A stretch of 64,000 nucleotides of DNA from a virus: positions 1 through 64,000 of IMG/VR virus record IMGVR_UViG_3300042544_003310; one strand, written 5' to 3'. Every line of letters begins with the position of its first letter. The first letter of the stretch is position 1. Below, piece after piece: positions 10,548 to 18,454 of the stretch. A model generated the notes under the pieces. The model was not told the origin of the DNA, made no database searches, and was given only the letters and a program-made list of their open reading frames with translations. The translations under genes and the position numbers were made by a program.

Positions 10548-11257
10548 ACCTGAAGGAAGGACTGCGCAAAGGTGACTTGGACGGGTTGATACTTCCGCTT
10601 GTTACTGTGGATGAATATGAGTCCAAAATTGGCGATGATGAAGCTGTTGTTGTGGGATTTTATGCATTGGAAGCGGATGCTGCGCACGATTTAAGTAATT
10701 TTATTGAGAGAGCGCCTTACATGGTGTTGGATACTGATGTAAGTCCAGCCCCAACAAAGGACGGTTACTACGTATGCTTTGCTGAACTCAATCGCACACT
10801 GGACTTTCCTAACGCTTTGATTTCCTTGTTAAATGATATAACAAAACTATGTAATATTGATGATTGGCAATTTACTACTGTGAACTTACCCAAGGACAAA
10901 ATTGTGCCCTTGACTGAGAAAAATTTGAAAAAAACTGTAAACTGCAATGTACGTGAAACCAAAAACACTGACGAACAAAATGTCAAAAGGTTCTTCAAAC
11001 ATAGCAGCTTGAAAGAAGTATCGTGGGCAGATGGGCAACTAACTCTCTCTGAACGTGCATACAGAAAAACGTTTCAGGTAGACACCTTGACAAATGTTGT
11101 GCCCCAAGGCCCGGTGGATTTGAGTGAATCAGGCAGTAGCGAATGCAGAGTTCTAGAAAAAGCATTAGCGGGGCCCTACAGCGTCCACAAGCTGGGAGAG
11201 CAGTTGGTTGTGGAAAATTGGAACCTCCAAAAATTTTTAGTGTTAACACCCCTCTAA
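10544..11257 (+). CDS. Conserved phage protein, unknown function
   Basis: A 237-residue protein whose ATG overlaps the previous stop (ATGA), so translation is likely coupled. The N-terminal 130 residues (LKEGLRKGDLDGLILPL, DTDVSPAPTKDGYY, FAELNR) have the look of a conserved phage virion-associated family. The last ~60 residues are less phage-like and basic/polar; they could be a divergent or replaced tail. No catalytic motif is visible. A short hairpin followed by TTTT lies just downstream and probably ends the unit. Confidence 0.75.
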   Translation: MNLKEGLRKGDLDGLILPLVTVDEYESKIGDDEAVVVGFYALEADAAHDLSNFIERAPYMVLDTDVSPAPTKDGYYVCFAELNRTLDFPNALISLLNDITKLCNIDDWQFTTVNLPKDKIVPLTEKNLKKTVNCNVRETKNTDEQNVKRFFKHSSLKEVSWADGQLTLSERAYRKTFQVDTLTNVVPQGPVDLSESGSSECRVLEKALAGPYSVHKLGEQLVVENWNLQKFLVLTPL

Positions 11258-11280
11258 GTGTTGTTACTAGCGTCACCTCC

Positions 11281-11310
11281 CCTATAATCTACGAACTATT
11301 ATAGGTTTTG
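11281..11310 (+). terminator. Probable terminator hairpin
   Basis: CCTATAAT (11281-11288) pairs with ATTATAGG (11298-11305) around a nine-base loop, followed by TTTT. The stem is perfect but AT-rich, so it may be a weak terminator. It lies 24 bases after the stop at 11257. Confidence 0.5.
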
Positions 11311-11847
11311 ATATCGTGGTAATGTGTCCACGGGCGGAAGGGATGGTGACCCATCAGGAACGCAAACAACTCGGCGCCCCTATACGCCGGACCGGGAAGC
11401 ACCGCTGTTTGTCTTGACACATGCTCTCCAGTGCGAACCCGGAATACACAACCAAGTGACAAAGTAGGTTGAAAAATTATCTTTGCGATGTGATGCATCG
11501 CATAAAAAGGATCGCTCTGAGGTGGTCATTCTCATCGATCAGGACGCAATTCAAGGTAGCTGATGCCCTTGGTTGTGTTTGCCGCTGCTGAACCCTGTGT
11601 TCGAGGTAGTGAATGCATACTGGTACCGAGCAACCGCCAGTTTTTGGTTTTCCCAAACATTCATCCAAATCATGCTCTCTATACGGCGCCATACCAGGCA
11701 CTTGAGACAATTTACCTCCCCAATTAGCCGTTGGGGAGAGTATGATCTCTTCCAACACCACCCAGAACATGAATATATGAAAATCTTCTATTGCATCATA
11801 AAATATCAGATGCTATGTTGATCTCAGATAAAAAGGATCGGCAAAAA
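11311..11847. other. Non-coding, structured 0.5-kb stretch
   Basis: No convincing gene lies here, although short frames exist on both strands. The first half is more GC-rich than its surroundings and holds several short inverted repeats: CGTGG/CCACG near 11324-11341, GGATGG/CCCATC near 11340-11356, GCGATG/CATCGC near 11485-11501, and a perfect CTCCCCAA/TTGGGGAG stem near 11717-11739. I see no tRNA (no usable T-arm) and no rRNA. It could be a structured RNA, a replication or packaging-related site, or a decayed insertion; the sequence alone does not decide. Confidence 0.4.
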
Positions 11848-12003
11848 ATGTGGTTTATTCTGCTTATGGCTGTGATAGCCGCAGTGTATGGCCTAGGAAT
11901 GGTAGCTAATATCATAGGCTACTTTTTCCTATTCATTGGGCTTGGAATTGCCGCTCTAGTGGCACTGATCGTTATCGGTGCCGTTCTCGCAGATGGGAAC
12001 TGA
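11848..12003 (+). CDS. Small two-helix membrane protein
   Basis: A 51-residue protein that is almost wholly hydrophobic: a first segment at residues 2-20 and a second at about 23-47, with Gly-rich patches. The ATG at 11848 is chosen because an AGGATCGG stretch lies just upstream and the preceding in-frame residues are polar. The next gene begins two bases after its stop. It might be a small membrane effector or superinfection-type protein, but nothing in the sequence fixes a function. Confidence 0.6.
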   Translation: MWFILLMAVIAAVYGLGMVANIIGYFFLFIGLGIAALVALIVIGAVLADGN

Positions 12004-12005
12004 AG

Positions 12006-12365
12006 ATGACAGTGTGGGACAAAATTGCCGCTAGGGCTTATGATAATCAGGACCCGTGTCCTGTTCACCCGCTACGCCCTACTCTGGGTCCCAATCCCAG
12101 TGCAGGAGAGGCTCAGGCATATGCTGATGCGCTCACGCATTATGAGAAGGTAGCTCTACCCGAACACGAGGTGGCTTATAAGCTATACATAGCTCAATGT
12201 GCCGAGTTGGCTGCACCTTTCCAAGATGATCTCGAAGAGTATTATGGCATGAAGGGTCATCCCAAAGCAGAGCTGCTCTACTGGAAGAGCTATGAGCGTG
12301 GTCACTACGCGGGCTTCAGTCAGATTGCCAGCGCCTACAGTGACCTTGTGGAACTTGTGAAGTGA
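12006..12365 (+). CDS. Hypothetical protein
   Basis: A 119-residue soluble protein, starting MTVWDKIAARAY, with a Pro-rich segment near residues 18-35 and predicted helices after it; the central region is rich in Ala, Glu and Tyr. I do not recognise the family. It sits in a run of small genes (membrane protein, this gene, an aromatic small protein, RNA methyltransferase) with spacing of 14 bases or less, so the four are probably one operon. Confidence 0.7.
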   Translation: MTVWDKIAARAYDNQDPCPVHPLRPTLGPNPSAGEAQAYADALTHYEKVALPEHEVAYKLYIAQCAELAAPFQDDLEEYYGMKGHPKAELLYWKSYERGHYAGFSQIASAYSDLVELVK

Positions 12366-12378
12366 GAGAAAGCTGCTG

Positions 12379-12552
12379 TTGCCCCAGCCTGTCACTGTGC
12401 AGAGTAACCGACAACAGTTGGATGCTCAAATAGAGTGGTGCCAGCAGAATCTGCCACGCTATACCTGGCGATGTTATGTCACTCATTTTTGGTTTGACAG
12501 TCAAGAAACTGCTACCCATTTTGCCTTGATATGGAGCACAAACGATGGTTGA
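12379..12552 (+). CDS. Small aromatic protein with FWF...F.L.W C-terminus
   Basis: A 57-residue open frame that needs a TTG start at 12379, preceded by GAGAGAAAG at a workable distance; this non-ATG start is the main doubt. The sequence IEWCQQNL, then YTW, then HFWFDSQETATHFALIW, matches the pattern of four small proteins at 61.1-62.3 kb (W-C near the middle, YTW, FWF, four residues, DA/TA, F-x-L-x-W at the end). That shared pattern is strong evidence that it is a real gene. It overlaps the methyltransferase start by eight bases (ATGGTTGA). Function unknown. Confidence 0.65.
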   Translation: MPQPVTVQSNRQQLDAQIEWCQQNLPRYTWRCYVTHFWFDSQETATHFALIWSTNDG

Positions 12553-13174
12553 CGTTCGACTGCTGCGTGATGCTGCTATTGCAGAGAGCAACAACGGCTT
12601 CAACGTGCATGATGAGCTAAAAACTCTCACAGTTGAAGAGCTCAAGAATGTAACCCAAGCTAGCCTCAAAAATTTTGAAGTTCTGTGCCTCAACGTGCTG
12701 GGCGACTTGAACATTAGCACCATTATCAGAAGCAGTCACCTTTTTGGGGCTCGTAAGGTGCATGTGTTTGGTCGCCGACGCACTGACAACAGAGGCCTAG
12801 TGGGAGCTCAAAATTACACCCAAGTGGACCGGGTACAAGGACTCCTAGAGGATGGGGTTACTATCGATCCTGATGCCTTTTGGCGTTATGTGGACCAGGA
12901 GAGGCTCTATCCTGTTTTTGTTGAGCAGGGAGGCACCAATGTTTATGAGTTTGATTGGAATGAGAGCCTACTAGATGCCAACAGCCTTGGTCGAACCATG
13001 TGCTTGATCATGGGCACTGAGAACAGCGGCATTCCACAAAGCATTCTCAAGGATGTTGACATGGTAGACCAAGCTGTGAGCATTCCTCAAACCGGCGTCA
13101 TCCGAAGCCATAATGTAAGCATGGCTTTTGCTGTTGTGTGCGGTCAGATGGTTAGCGCACTTAAATGGTATTGA
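12545..13174 (+). CDS. SpoU/TrmH-family RNA 2'-O-methyltransferase
   Basis: A 209-residue member of the SPOUT class. The three family motifs are in order: motif 1 with N56 and R62 (NISTIIRSSHLFGA), motif 2 LIMGTENSGIP at 154-164, and motif 3 SIPQTGVIRSHNVSMAFAV at 179-197, which forms the trefoil-knot AdoMet site. These enzymes 2'-O-methylate tRNA or rRNA; which RNA this one acts on cannot be told. Length is short for the family, with no extra N-terminal RNA-binding domain beyond ~45 residues. With the IF-1 homologue 0.9 kb downstream it hints at phage influence on translation. Confidence 0.9.
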   Translation: MVDVRLLRDAAIAESNNGFNVHDELKTLTVEELKNVTQASLKNFEVLCLNVLGDLNISTIIRSSHLFGARKVHVFGRRRTDNRGLVGAQNYTQVDRVQGLLEDGVTIDPDAFWRYVDQERLYPVFVEQGGTNVYEFDWNESLLDANSLGRTMCLIMGTENSGIPQSILKDVDMVDQAVSIPQTGVIRSHNVSMAFAVVCGQMVSALKWY

Positions 13175-13176
13175 CG

Positions 13177-13244
13177 TAGCGAAGATATTTCGCTATAAAT
13201 GAATTGAGCGTTGTGCTCGATCTTGTGAAAGTGGTTTTCACAAG
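13177..13244 (+). other. Two hairpins in the leader of the 13.3-kb gene
   Basis: TAGCGAA/TTCGCTA (13177-13183 with 13189-13195) is followed by the longer CTTGTGAAA/TTTCACAAG (13222-13230 with 13236-13244). Neither is followed by a T-run. They may be an RNA processing or stability element between the methyltransferase and the next gene. Confidence 0.4.
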
Positions 13245-13283
13245 TTAACTCCAAAAAATGCTGCGGCATAGGAGAAGACTAAA

Positions 13284-13478
13284 ATGGCTCGTAATTTTGA
13301 TATCGCTCAGCGTGCTTTTGATAACCGTTTTGTTGTCTGGGCAGAAATTGATCACCCCGAAGCAGACCGTGATTGGTACCTGAAGAACGGACTTGCAGTA
13401 CCCCAGCAGTGGGTGGCTGTAGCTGTTACTCATACCAAGGAGGCTGCTATCCGCGCCACCAAACAGGTTAAGATTTAA
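13284..13478 (+). CDS. Small hypothetical protein
   Basis: A 64-residue protein with a good AGGAG ribosome site upstream of the ATG. Sequence is soluble and compact (FVVWAEIDHP, WVAVAVTHTKEAAIRA), with alternating beta and helical patterns reminiscent of a small alpha/beta domain. Not recognised. It is followed immediately by a strong terminator, so it is the last gene of its transcription unit. Confidence 0.7.
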   Translation: MARNFDIAQRAFDNRFVVWAEIDHPEADRDWYLKNGLAVPQQWVAVAVTHTKEAAIRATKQVKI

Positions 13479-13508
13479 CCTCAAAAACAAAAAACTTGGA
13501 TACTACCT

Positions 13509-13540
13509 GAGCTGGGAATTATTTTCCCAGCTCTTTTTTT
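13509..13540. terminator. Strong rho-independent terminator
   Basis: GAGCTGGGAA (13509-13518) pairs perfectly with TTCCCAGCTC (13524-13533) around a five-base loop, followed by seven Ts on the plus strand. It lies between convergent genes; the minus-strand gene's stop falls in the loop, so the hairpin sits partly inside its 3' end and could act on both strands. Confidence 0.9.
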
Positions 13541-13905
13541 CTGATGGCTTGATCAAACAGCTCTAGTATCTGTTGTTTTGTTTGAGGTTCAATTTGCTGG
13601 CAACGGGTGATTTCCGCATCAGGAAAATACTGCAAGATTTCAGTCACAGCTTGATTTTCTGACTCGGCAACAATAAACGAAGCCAACTCCACATCTTGAA
13701 TATAATTTTGGTTGATTTCATCTAGCAGTGATTGGTTCTTGGTTTGAAACGCATCAGCTACCAATTCCTCAGTTACAGTCAATGAGCTCTTGCAGGATGT
13801 TCTTTTTTTATACATGTGGCCCTGTTGTAAGGGATACCAGACCCAAGGAGTAGTAACTTCCTCTTCTTGCCATGTTCGCCAACTTATGTAGTGGATGCTG
13901 TTCAT
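13519..13905 (-). CDS. Hypothetical protein
   Basis: 128 residues from the ATG at 13905 (MNSIHYISWRTWQEEE); an in-frame TTG at 13968 would add 21 residues but has no ribosome site. The N-terminal part is aromatic (WYPLQQGHMYKK), and the rest is helical, ending in a basic segment. No family recognised. It is the only minus-strand gene between the giant fibre gene and the 14.3-21.3-kb operon and converges on the strong terminator at 13509-13540. Start confidence is low; the frame is well supported. Confidence 0.6.
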   Translation of the reverse strand: MNSIHYISWRTWQEEEVTTPWVWYPLQQGHMYKKRTSCKSSLTVTEELVADAFQTKNQSLLDEINQNYIQDVELASFIVAESENQAVTEILQYFPDAEITRCQQIEPQTKQQILELFDQAIRKKELGK

Positions 13906-14045
13906 AATAGGTTGAAGCCTTAAATCATCTTCTGAGATGAGTCTACTGGACTCCCTGGAGCTATGCAAAAATAACTGTCAATGCTTTCATATTACACTTA
14001 ATGGTGTTGAGGAAAAAGGCTATCAGGATGGTACATAACGACTTG

Positions 14046-14053
14046 CCTAAATA
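14046..14053 (+). promoter_or_regulatory. T4-type late promoter motif (CCTAAATA), leaderless geometry
   Basis: CCTAAATA ends six bases before the IF-1 homologue's ATG at 14060. With T4 spacing (start five to six bases after the octamer) the transcript would begin at or one base before the start codon. Confidence 0.5.
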
Positions 14054-14059
14054 CCTTAT

Positions 14060-14308
14060 ATGAGCAAAGAAGATTACATCACAGTCAACGGCACAGTTAT
14101 TGAAGTTTGTCCCAACAGTCTGTTCAGAGTACAATTGGAAAACGGACTTACAATACTAGCTCACTTGGCTGGCAAATTGAGAATCAACAACATCAATGTC
14201 CATCATCTTGATCATGTGACCGTAGAGCTAAGCGCATATGATTTGACGAAAGGACGCATTGTCTACCGACAAAAGCGCCCTCCTCGGAATTCCAACGCTA
14301 CTCATTGA
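14060..14308 (+). CDS. infA: Translation initiation factor IF-1 homologue
   Basis: An 82-residue OB-fold protein very like bacterial IF-1: it shares the order GTV.E..PN..FRV.LENG....AH.(A/S)GK.R.N.I......D.VTVEL..YDL.KGRIV.R. Bacterial IF-1 (about 72 residues) binds the 30S A site and regulates initiation with IF-2 and IF-3. Here the core is complete and only a short basic tail is extra. No Shine-Dalgarno site is visible; a TAAATA late motif lies so close that a leaderless mRNA is predicted. The 3' end overlaps the convergent glycosyltransferase gene by 11 bases. The phage protein may alter host initiation late in infection, which is inference. Confidence 0.88.
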   Translation: MSKEDYITVNGTVIEVCPNSLFRVQLENGLTILAHLAGKLRINNINVHHLDHVTVELSAYDLTKGRIVYRQKRPPRNSNATH

Positions 14309-15476
14309 CCTCAGTTGAGTCCAGTGTAGCCTCATTATCGTTCAGGACTACTGCCACATCATTGTCTGTATTTTGAAGGTTGGGCACTAAGACAACAGTT
14401 TCTGTTGATTTTTCCACATTGCTGTCAAACCAATCTTGGATAATCTTAAGGTTGTTTTTTAGTCTGCCATCATTTGAATTGTGTTCAACCGCCTTGGAAG
14501 CGTAATCTAAGCTTTCTGTTCTTAACCCCAAATTCCAAGCACTTATGCTGGCAAGATCATGTGGTAACCAACTCCATGAGTCTTCGTTACAAGTGTAGTC
14601 CATTGGATGTTGAGTGATCTCTAGGGCTTTTACAGCATGTTTGTAGCATTCACCCCAATTGGCTTTTGTATAATAATATCGAGCTAGCTCAACCAATGGC
14701 TCTCTATGATTTGGAGTTTCCATAGTAGCCATCTTCAACCAGAACTCTTTGTTTTCATCATCCACTGATGCCAAGTTTTGCATTGCAAATCCTCGCTCTA
14801 CATTCCAGCAAGGCATTGTCAAGAACTCTTTGTAAGTTTTGATGCAATCTTCCTTCATACCTCGATACATATATTCTCTGCCCAGATAAGCTCGCATGCG
14901 TGCATCGTGAGGATATTCTCTCACTGCTTCCTGAAGCAATGGTAGATCGCCGTTTTTGTTTTTGAATTCAGGGTAGTGGAGGATACGCAGCTCGGGGCAA
15001 CTGGTTTGAACTTCAGGCACACGGCTGCATAACCCTTCGTGAGTCGCACCTACCCATCGAAAACCTCGTCGCGCATGGATGCGATCTCCATTCCAGATGC
15101 GGCCAGGCACACCAGGTGACAACCAATTCCAAATATATGTATATCTAAGTCTAGTGGTTTCTGGTGTCCATGACTTTTCCAACAGTTCTCGCCAGCCGTT
15201 ATCAAGACGTTCATCCATATGAAGACAAATGCATACATCACAATCAGCTGGTAACAAACTCATTGCGATATTATATGCATCATCAAAACGCCAAGGACTG
15301 ATCAATGTATCATATACAGAAACTTTATTCTCTTGTAAAATTTGTTTTGTATCATCTGTGCTGCCTGTATCTATTACTACTCGGTAATCAGCATCTGCAC
15401 ATGACAGGGCCCAAGCAGCAGCATTTTTGTTCTCGTTCAATGCCGGAGCATAGACGCCTATTTTCAATTTTGTCAT
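14298..15476 (-). CDS. GT2-family glycosyltransferase with TPR-like C-terminal half
   Basis: A 392-residue protein and the last gene of the minus-strand operon. The N-terminal ~200 residues are a GT-A fold glycosyltransferase: a start [11 protein letters not shown], the nucleotide-binding DTGSTDDT near residues 36-43, and HMDERL in the place of the DXD metal site. Residues ~210-350 are helical with TPR-like spacing ([13 protein letters not shown] type repeats), and the last ~35 residues are acidic and low-complexity. It is a close paralogue of the next gene upstream, with which it overlaps by four bases (ATGA). Sugar donor and acceptor unknown. Confidence 0.85.
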   Translation of the reverse strand: MTKLKIGVYAPALNENKNAAAWALSCADADYRVVIDTGSTDDTKQILQENKVSVYDTLISPWRFDDAYNIAMSLLPADCDVCICLHMDERLDNGWRELLEKSWTPETTRLRYTYIWNWLSPGVPGRIWNGDRIHARRGFRWVGATHEGLCSRVPEVQTSCPELRILHYPEFKNKNGDLPLLQEAVREYPHDARMRAYLGREYMYRGMKEDCIKTYKEFLTMPCWNVERGFAMQNLASVDDENKEFWLKMATMETPNHREPLVELARYYYTKANWGECYKHAVKALEITQHPMDYTCNEDSWSWLPHDLASISAWNLGLRTESLDYASKAVEHNSNDGRLKNNLKIIQDWFDSNVEKSTETVVLVPNLQNTDNDVAVVLNDNEATLDSTEVNE

Positions 15477-16537
15477 CCTTTGTTCTCCAGGACAGATTTC
15501 ACAAACTCATAATTGGATTTGATGCGGCCATCTTCTGGCTCAAGACGTGCAGCTTCTTCAAACATTCTGAGGCTTTCGTCCTTTAGGCCGAGGTTCCAAG
15601 CACCTAATCCGCATAGATCATACATTCTTCCTCCCCAAGCGTGCGAATAATCAAGATAGCTGTTGCTCTTGTGAGCACATTTCAAACCTTCTTTAGCAGC
15701 CGCATAGAGATTGGGCCAATCAGCATTGTTGTAGTAATATTCGGCTAGATTTAACCAAACTTCTCGTCGTGTGGGACTTTCAACAGAACTTAGTCTCAGC
15801 CACTTCAATTCTTCATGGGGTAGACATTTGGCTAACCACTTCATAGCCTCGCTCCGTTCATCAGCCCAACCACTTTCAGGCATGGCAAGATACTTTTGGA
15901 AATGTTCAGCAGCATTTTCAGGCTGATTATACCAAGCATACTCTCTTGCCAACCAATAGCACAATTGACTGTCACGTGGCATCTCTTTGTAGCTTGTTTC
16001 CAGCAAGGGTAGATATTGGCCACGACTTTTGCTAGGATCTTGTTTGTGCCACATAACAACACTGGGGGCTACGACGGTTTTTTCATCACCAATGGGAAAA
16101 ATAGTTTCATGCACTGCACGCTTCCATCGATAACCAAATCTACTATGCAGCTTGTCTGCAAGGAATTGACTAAGTGGTTGGTCATTGGCATCAAAGTTGT
16201 GAACATAATGATAGCGCAGTCTTGTTGTGCCAGGTAACCAATGTTTTTCCAGCTCTTCTCGCCAACCGGGGGCCATCATCTCATCCATGTCCATAGAGAT
16301 ACAGACATCAACATCTTCTGGAACCAATGCTAGTGCCATGTTGCGTGCATCATCAAACCTCCAAGGTTTGATTTTAATAACACTTACTTGTACACCACGT
16401 TCTCGCAATGCCTCCACAGTGCCATCTGTGCTGCCAGTGTCAGCTACGACTAGATAGTCAGCTTCTTTGACACTGTCACACCAACGCTCTACAAAATGTC
16501 TTTCGTTAAGGGAGATAGTATATACAGCTAGTTTCAT
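15473..16537 (-). CDS. GT2-family glycosyltransferase with TPR-like C-terminal half
   Basis: A 354-residue paralogue of the 14298-15476 protein with the same layout: YTISLNERHFVERW at the start, DTGSTDGT near residues 34-41, MDMDEM near 86-91 as metal-binding DXD, then a helical TPR-like half ending in EPEDGRIKSN. The pair probably arose by duplication and adds related sugars. Start ATG overlaps the upstream gene's stop by four bases, and its own stop overlaps the next start, so translation is coupled along the operon. Confidence 0.88.
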   Translation of the reverse strand: MKLAVYTISLNERHFVERWCDSVKEADYLVVADTGSTDGTVEALRERGVQVSVIKIKPWRFDDARNMALALVPEDVDVCISMDMDEMMAPGWREELEKHWLPGTTRLRYHYVHNFDANDQPLSQFLADKLHSRFGYRWKRAVHETIFPIGDEKTVVAPSVVMWHKQDPSKSRGQYLPLLETSYKEMPRDSQLCYWLAREYAWYNQPENAAEHFQKYLAMPESGWADERSEAMKWLAKCLPHEELKWLRLSSVESPTRREVWLNLAEYYYNNADWPNLYAAAKEGLKCAHKSNSYLDYSHAWGGRMYDLCGLGAWNLGLKDESLRMFEEAARLEPEDGRIKSNYEFVKSVLENKG

Positions 16538-17277
16538 GTAATCACCTTTGGCAAAGAATCAGGATCAGAAATATATGGAGTATACCACCATCCTGTATAT
16601 CTACGTTGTACCACATTTAACGGCAAATCTGCAAAACAGACTTCAATATTATGGTGTTTTAAATGGGTATCAAACGCTTTGTGAGGATGAAAGTCTTTGT
16701 CTGAGAAGCAGGAAAATCTTTTGCCTGCTTGATTTGCTGTGCTGCTGTTGCCTATAAACCAAAAATCGCAAGGACTGCCACACCCAAATTTACGTTGAAC
16801 CAGAAGTTGGTTGTAATCAAAACACCACTGAGGCAAGGAGTTTTGATAGATGACATCAGCTCGGCTTACAATGACAAAATCGTATTTTTGAGAAAAACAG
16901 CTTGCCATCTCAACAACTCTTTCTTGTGCCCATAAATTGGCCCACATTGCTAGAGGATAATCTTCAACAGAGCCAATATTTGATTTCAACTGTGCAAGTG
17001 AGTTTGAAAAACACTGGGAATCCAAGCTAAATGTCTCAGATTGTAAAGGACATAAGCTTGATAACATTGAAAAATCCTGGTGTGTTGGAAAACCACCAGG
17101 ATTTTTATGTGTGTATCGTGGATGGTTTGAATCTGCAGGATACATTCCCAAGGACGATGCATCGTAAACACAGGCAAACAGGTCTATGTTCAAACAGCTA
17201 AACAAATGAGTTCGCAAGCTAGCTGCAACATTGTTGAAATGTCGATAAGGGCCATACAGGCACAGTGCTAGTTTCAT
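16534..17277 (-). CDS. Predicted glycosyltransferase-like protein
   Basis: A 247-residue protein starting MKLALCLYGPYRHF; I place the start at 17277, where TAATG overlaps the upstream stop, rather than six codons earlier. The opening (a hydrophobic strand, then GPYR), and YDFVIVSRADVIY in the middle match a group of phage and bacterial surface-sugar transferases in which an R-A/R-D..(D/F) motif replaces the usual DXD. The gene at 18451-19119 has the same design (CFSGLPRF, YDVIIRARFDW). Specificity unknown. Confidence 0.65.
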   Translation of the reverse strand: MKLALCLYGPYRHFNNVAASLRTHLFSCLNIDLFACVYDASSLGMYPADSNHPRYTHKNPGGFPTHQDFSMLSSLCPLQSETFSLDSQCFSNSLAQLKSNIGSVEDYPLAMWANLWAQERVVEMASCFSQKYDFVIVSRADVIYQNSLPQWCFDYNQLLVQRKFGCGSPCDFWFIGNSSTANQAGKRFSCFSDKDFHPHKAFDTHLKHHNIEVCFADLPLNVVQRRYTGWWYTPYISDPDSLPKVIT

Positions 17278-17984
17278 TATACTACCTTGATCCAAGGAGT
17301 GTATTTTTGAATATCATGTTGCTCATAAGTGAACTGACTGTTTCGAGTAGTGTGATAGTAGATTTTTTTATGAGTTAGCAGTTCGCCAACGCTGTGAATG
17401 AAGTTGAAAACACTGCTATCAATGAGGTGTATCTCTTGTGCATTTTCAATTACACGTATCCAGGAAAGAAGATTTGATGTAACATTATGTGAGACTTTTA
17501 CAATACGTACATCGTGAGCACTTTCATCTACCCATTTCAAAGGCACCCTTCCACCAATGCTGGGCTCGTCATGGACTAATCTATACGGGGTAGAGTCTCC
17601 CACAACCATATCATACACTGCGTCAACATCAGGAATACATTGTGGTAATTTGAATTGGGAGAATCGGTATTCATAAGGTAAGCCAAATTGCTCATAGTAC
17701 CACCTGTACCACCGTGCACTTGTGGGTCGATGCATATACACATCAGCTTCGATTATAGGTATGCCAAAACAATCTAAGCTGTTTTCAACAGTCTCACTAA
17801 TACCGTCTATTTTTAGTAGTTTTACTTTGGGATTGTCTTGATATAAACAGGAAACTGTGGGCCAGTTGTGAGGTTTCACAGGCACAAATACCTGATCGTA
17901 TATTTCTGAGAAATAGTTGACTAAGCCATTACAAATGAAATAATCACCCAATCCCAGTTGGTGTGCTACTATTACTTCTTTCAT
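17277..17984 (-). CDS. Predicted glycosyltransferase-like protein (GT-B-like)
   Basis: A 235-residue protein with an N-terminal AHQLGLGDYFICNGLV, which resembles the nucleotide-sugar-fold opening (G-x-GD) of ADP-heptose or GT9-type enzymes, and a C-terminal IHLIDSSVFNFIHSV, in the position of the donor-site D-S/T-G-x-x-H motif of that fold. The family assignment rests on these two motifs only. It overlaps both neighbours by one to four bases within the minus-strand sugar operon. Confidence 0.6.
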   Translation of the reverse strand: MKEVIVAHQLGLGDYFICNGLVNYFSEIYDQVFVPVKPHNWPTVSCLYQDNPKVKLLKIDGISETVENSLDCFGIPIIEADVYMHRPTSARWYRWYYEQFGLPYEYRFSQFKLPQCIPDVDAVYDMVVGDSTPYRLVHDEPSIGGRVPLKWVDESAHDVRIVKVSHNVTSNLLSWIRVIENAQEIHLIDSSVFNFIHSVGELLTHKKIYYHTTRNSQFTYEQHDIQKYTPWIKVV

Positions 17985-18454
17985 TGTGCACCTACAGGAT
18001 GCAACAGGCTTATCCAGTCAGAGCATATTCCAAACGCATCCCAGCTCAAGCATTCAGCTAATTTATCAAGTGGGGTGTGCCATTCAGGCATTACTGCTAT
18101 ACTATTTGAGAACAATGGTTTGTTTGGTGATGTCCACCAGTAATTTTGGCTTGTTAATACACGCTCATCATTTTCATGCCAAAAATAGTTCAACATTGGG
18201 TGCAAGTGGTGTAACTGGCTCAACTCTTGGCAAGCTTTTGCATTCTTAGCGTGAATCCATAAGTTTTGCTGTGTTAGGAAATCAGTTGTTACTCTAATTG
18301 ATGGAGCATCATGCCCCAACATCCAGCCGTCTGTGTACCAAACATCAATTTCCACGTCAATTCCCAACTCCAAACAAGTGTGGATTGATTGGGGAGTGTT
18401 TTCAGCTTTGGGATCAGGACCATACAAAAGTCCTCGATGTGCAATCAATCTCAT
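17981..18454 (-). CDS. Glycerophosphodiester phosphodiesterase-like protein (short GDPD)
   Basis: A 157-residue protein starting MRLIAHRG, with ENTPQSI, EIDVWYTDG and MLGHD following in GDPD order: the HR, the E of ENT, the E-x-D pair and the later His are the catalytic and metal-binding residues of the family. It is shorter than usual (about 240-300 residues), so the C-terminal part of the TIM barrel is reduced. It may trim or process a lipid- or glycerol-linked sugar in this operon. Known marine phage operons carry similar short GDPD proteins, but the substrate is unknown. Confidence 0.7.
   Translation of the reverse strand: MRLIAHRGLLYGPDPKAENTPQSIHTCLELGIDVEIDVWYTDGWMLGHDAPSIRVTTDFLTQQNLWIHAKNAKACQELSQLHHLHPMLNYFWHENDERVLTSQNYWWTSPNKPLFSNSIAVMPEWHTPLDKLAECLSWDAFGICSDWISLLHPVGAQ

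Noticed and set aside
11400-11460. Possible tRNA around GTGCGAACCCGG
   Set aside because: The apparent T-loop has no pairing arm on either strand, and no acceptor stem can be formed.
11289-11821. Small frames on both strands between 11.3 and 11.8 kb
   Set aside because: None has a ribosome site, family motif or sensible composition; they conflict with one another and lie over inverted repeats.
13190-13198. TATAAATG near 13191 and 29598 as late promoters
   Set aside because: The last base differs from TATAAATA; at 29598 the motif overlaps the start codon itself.
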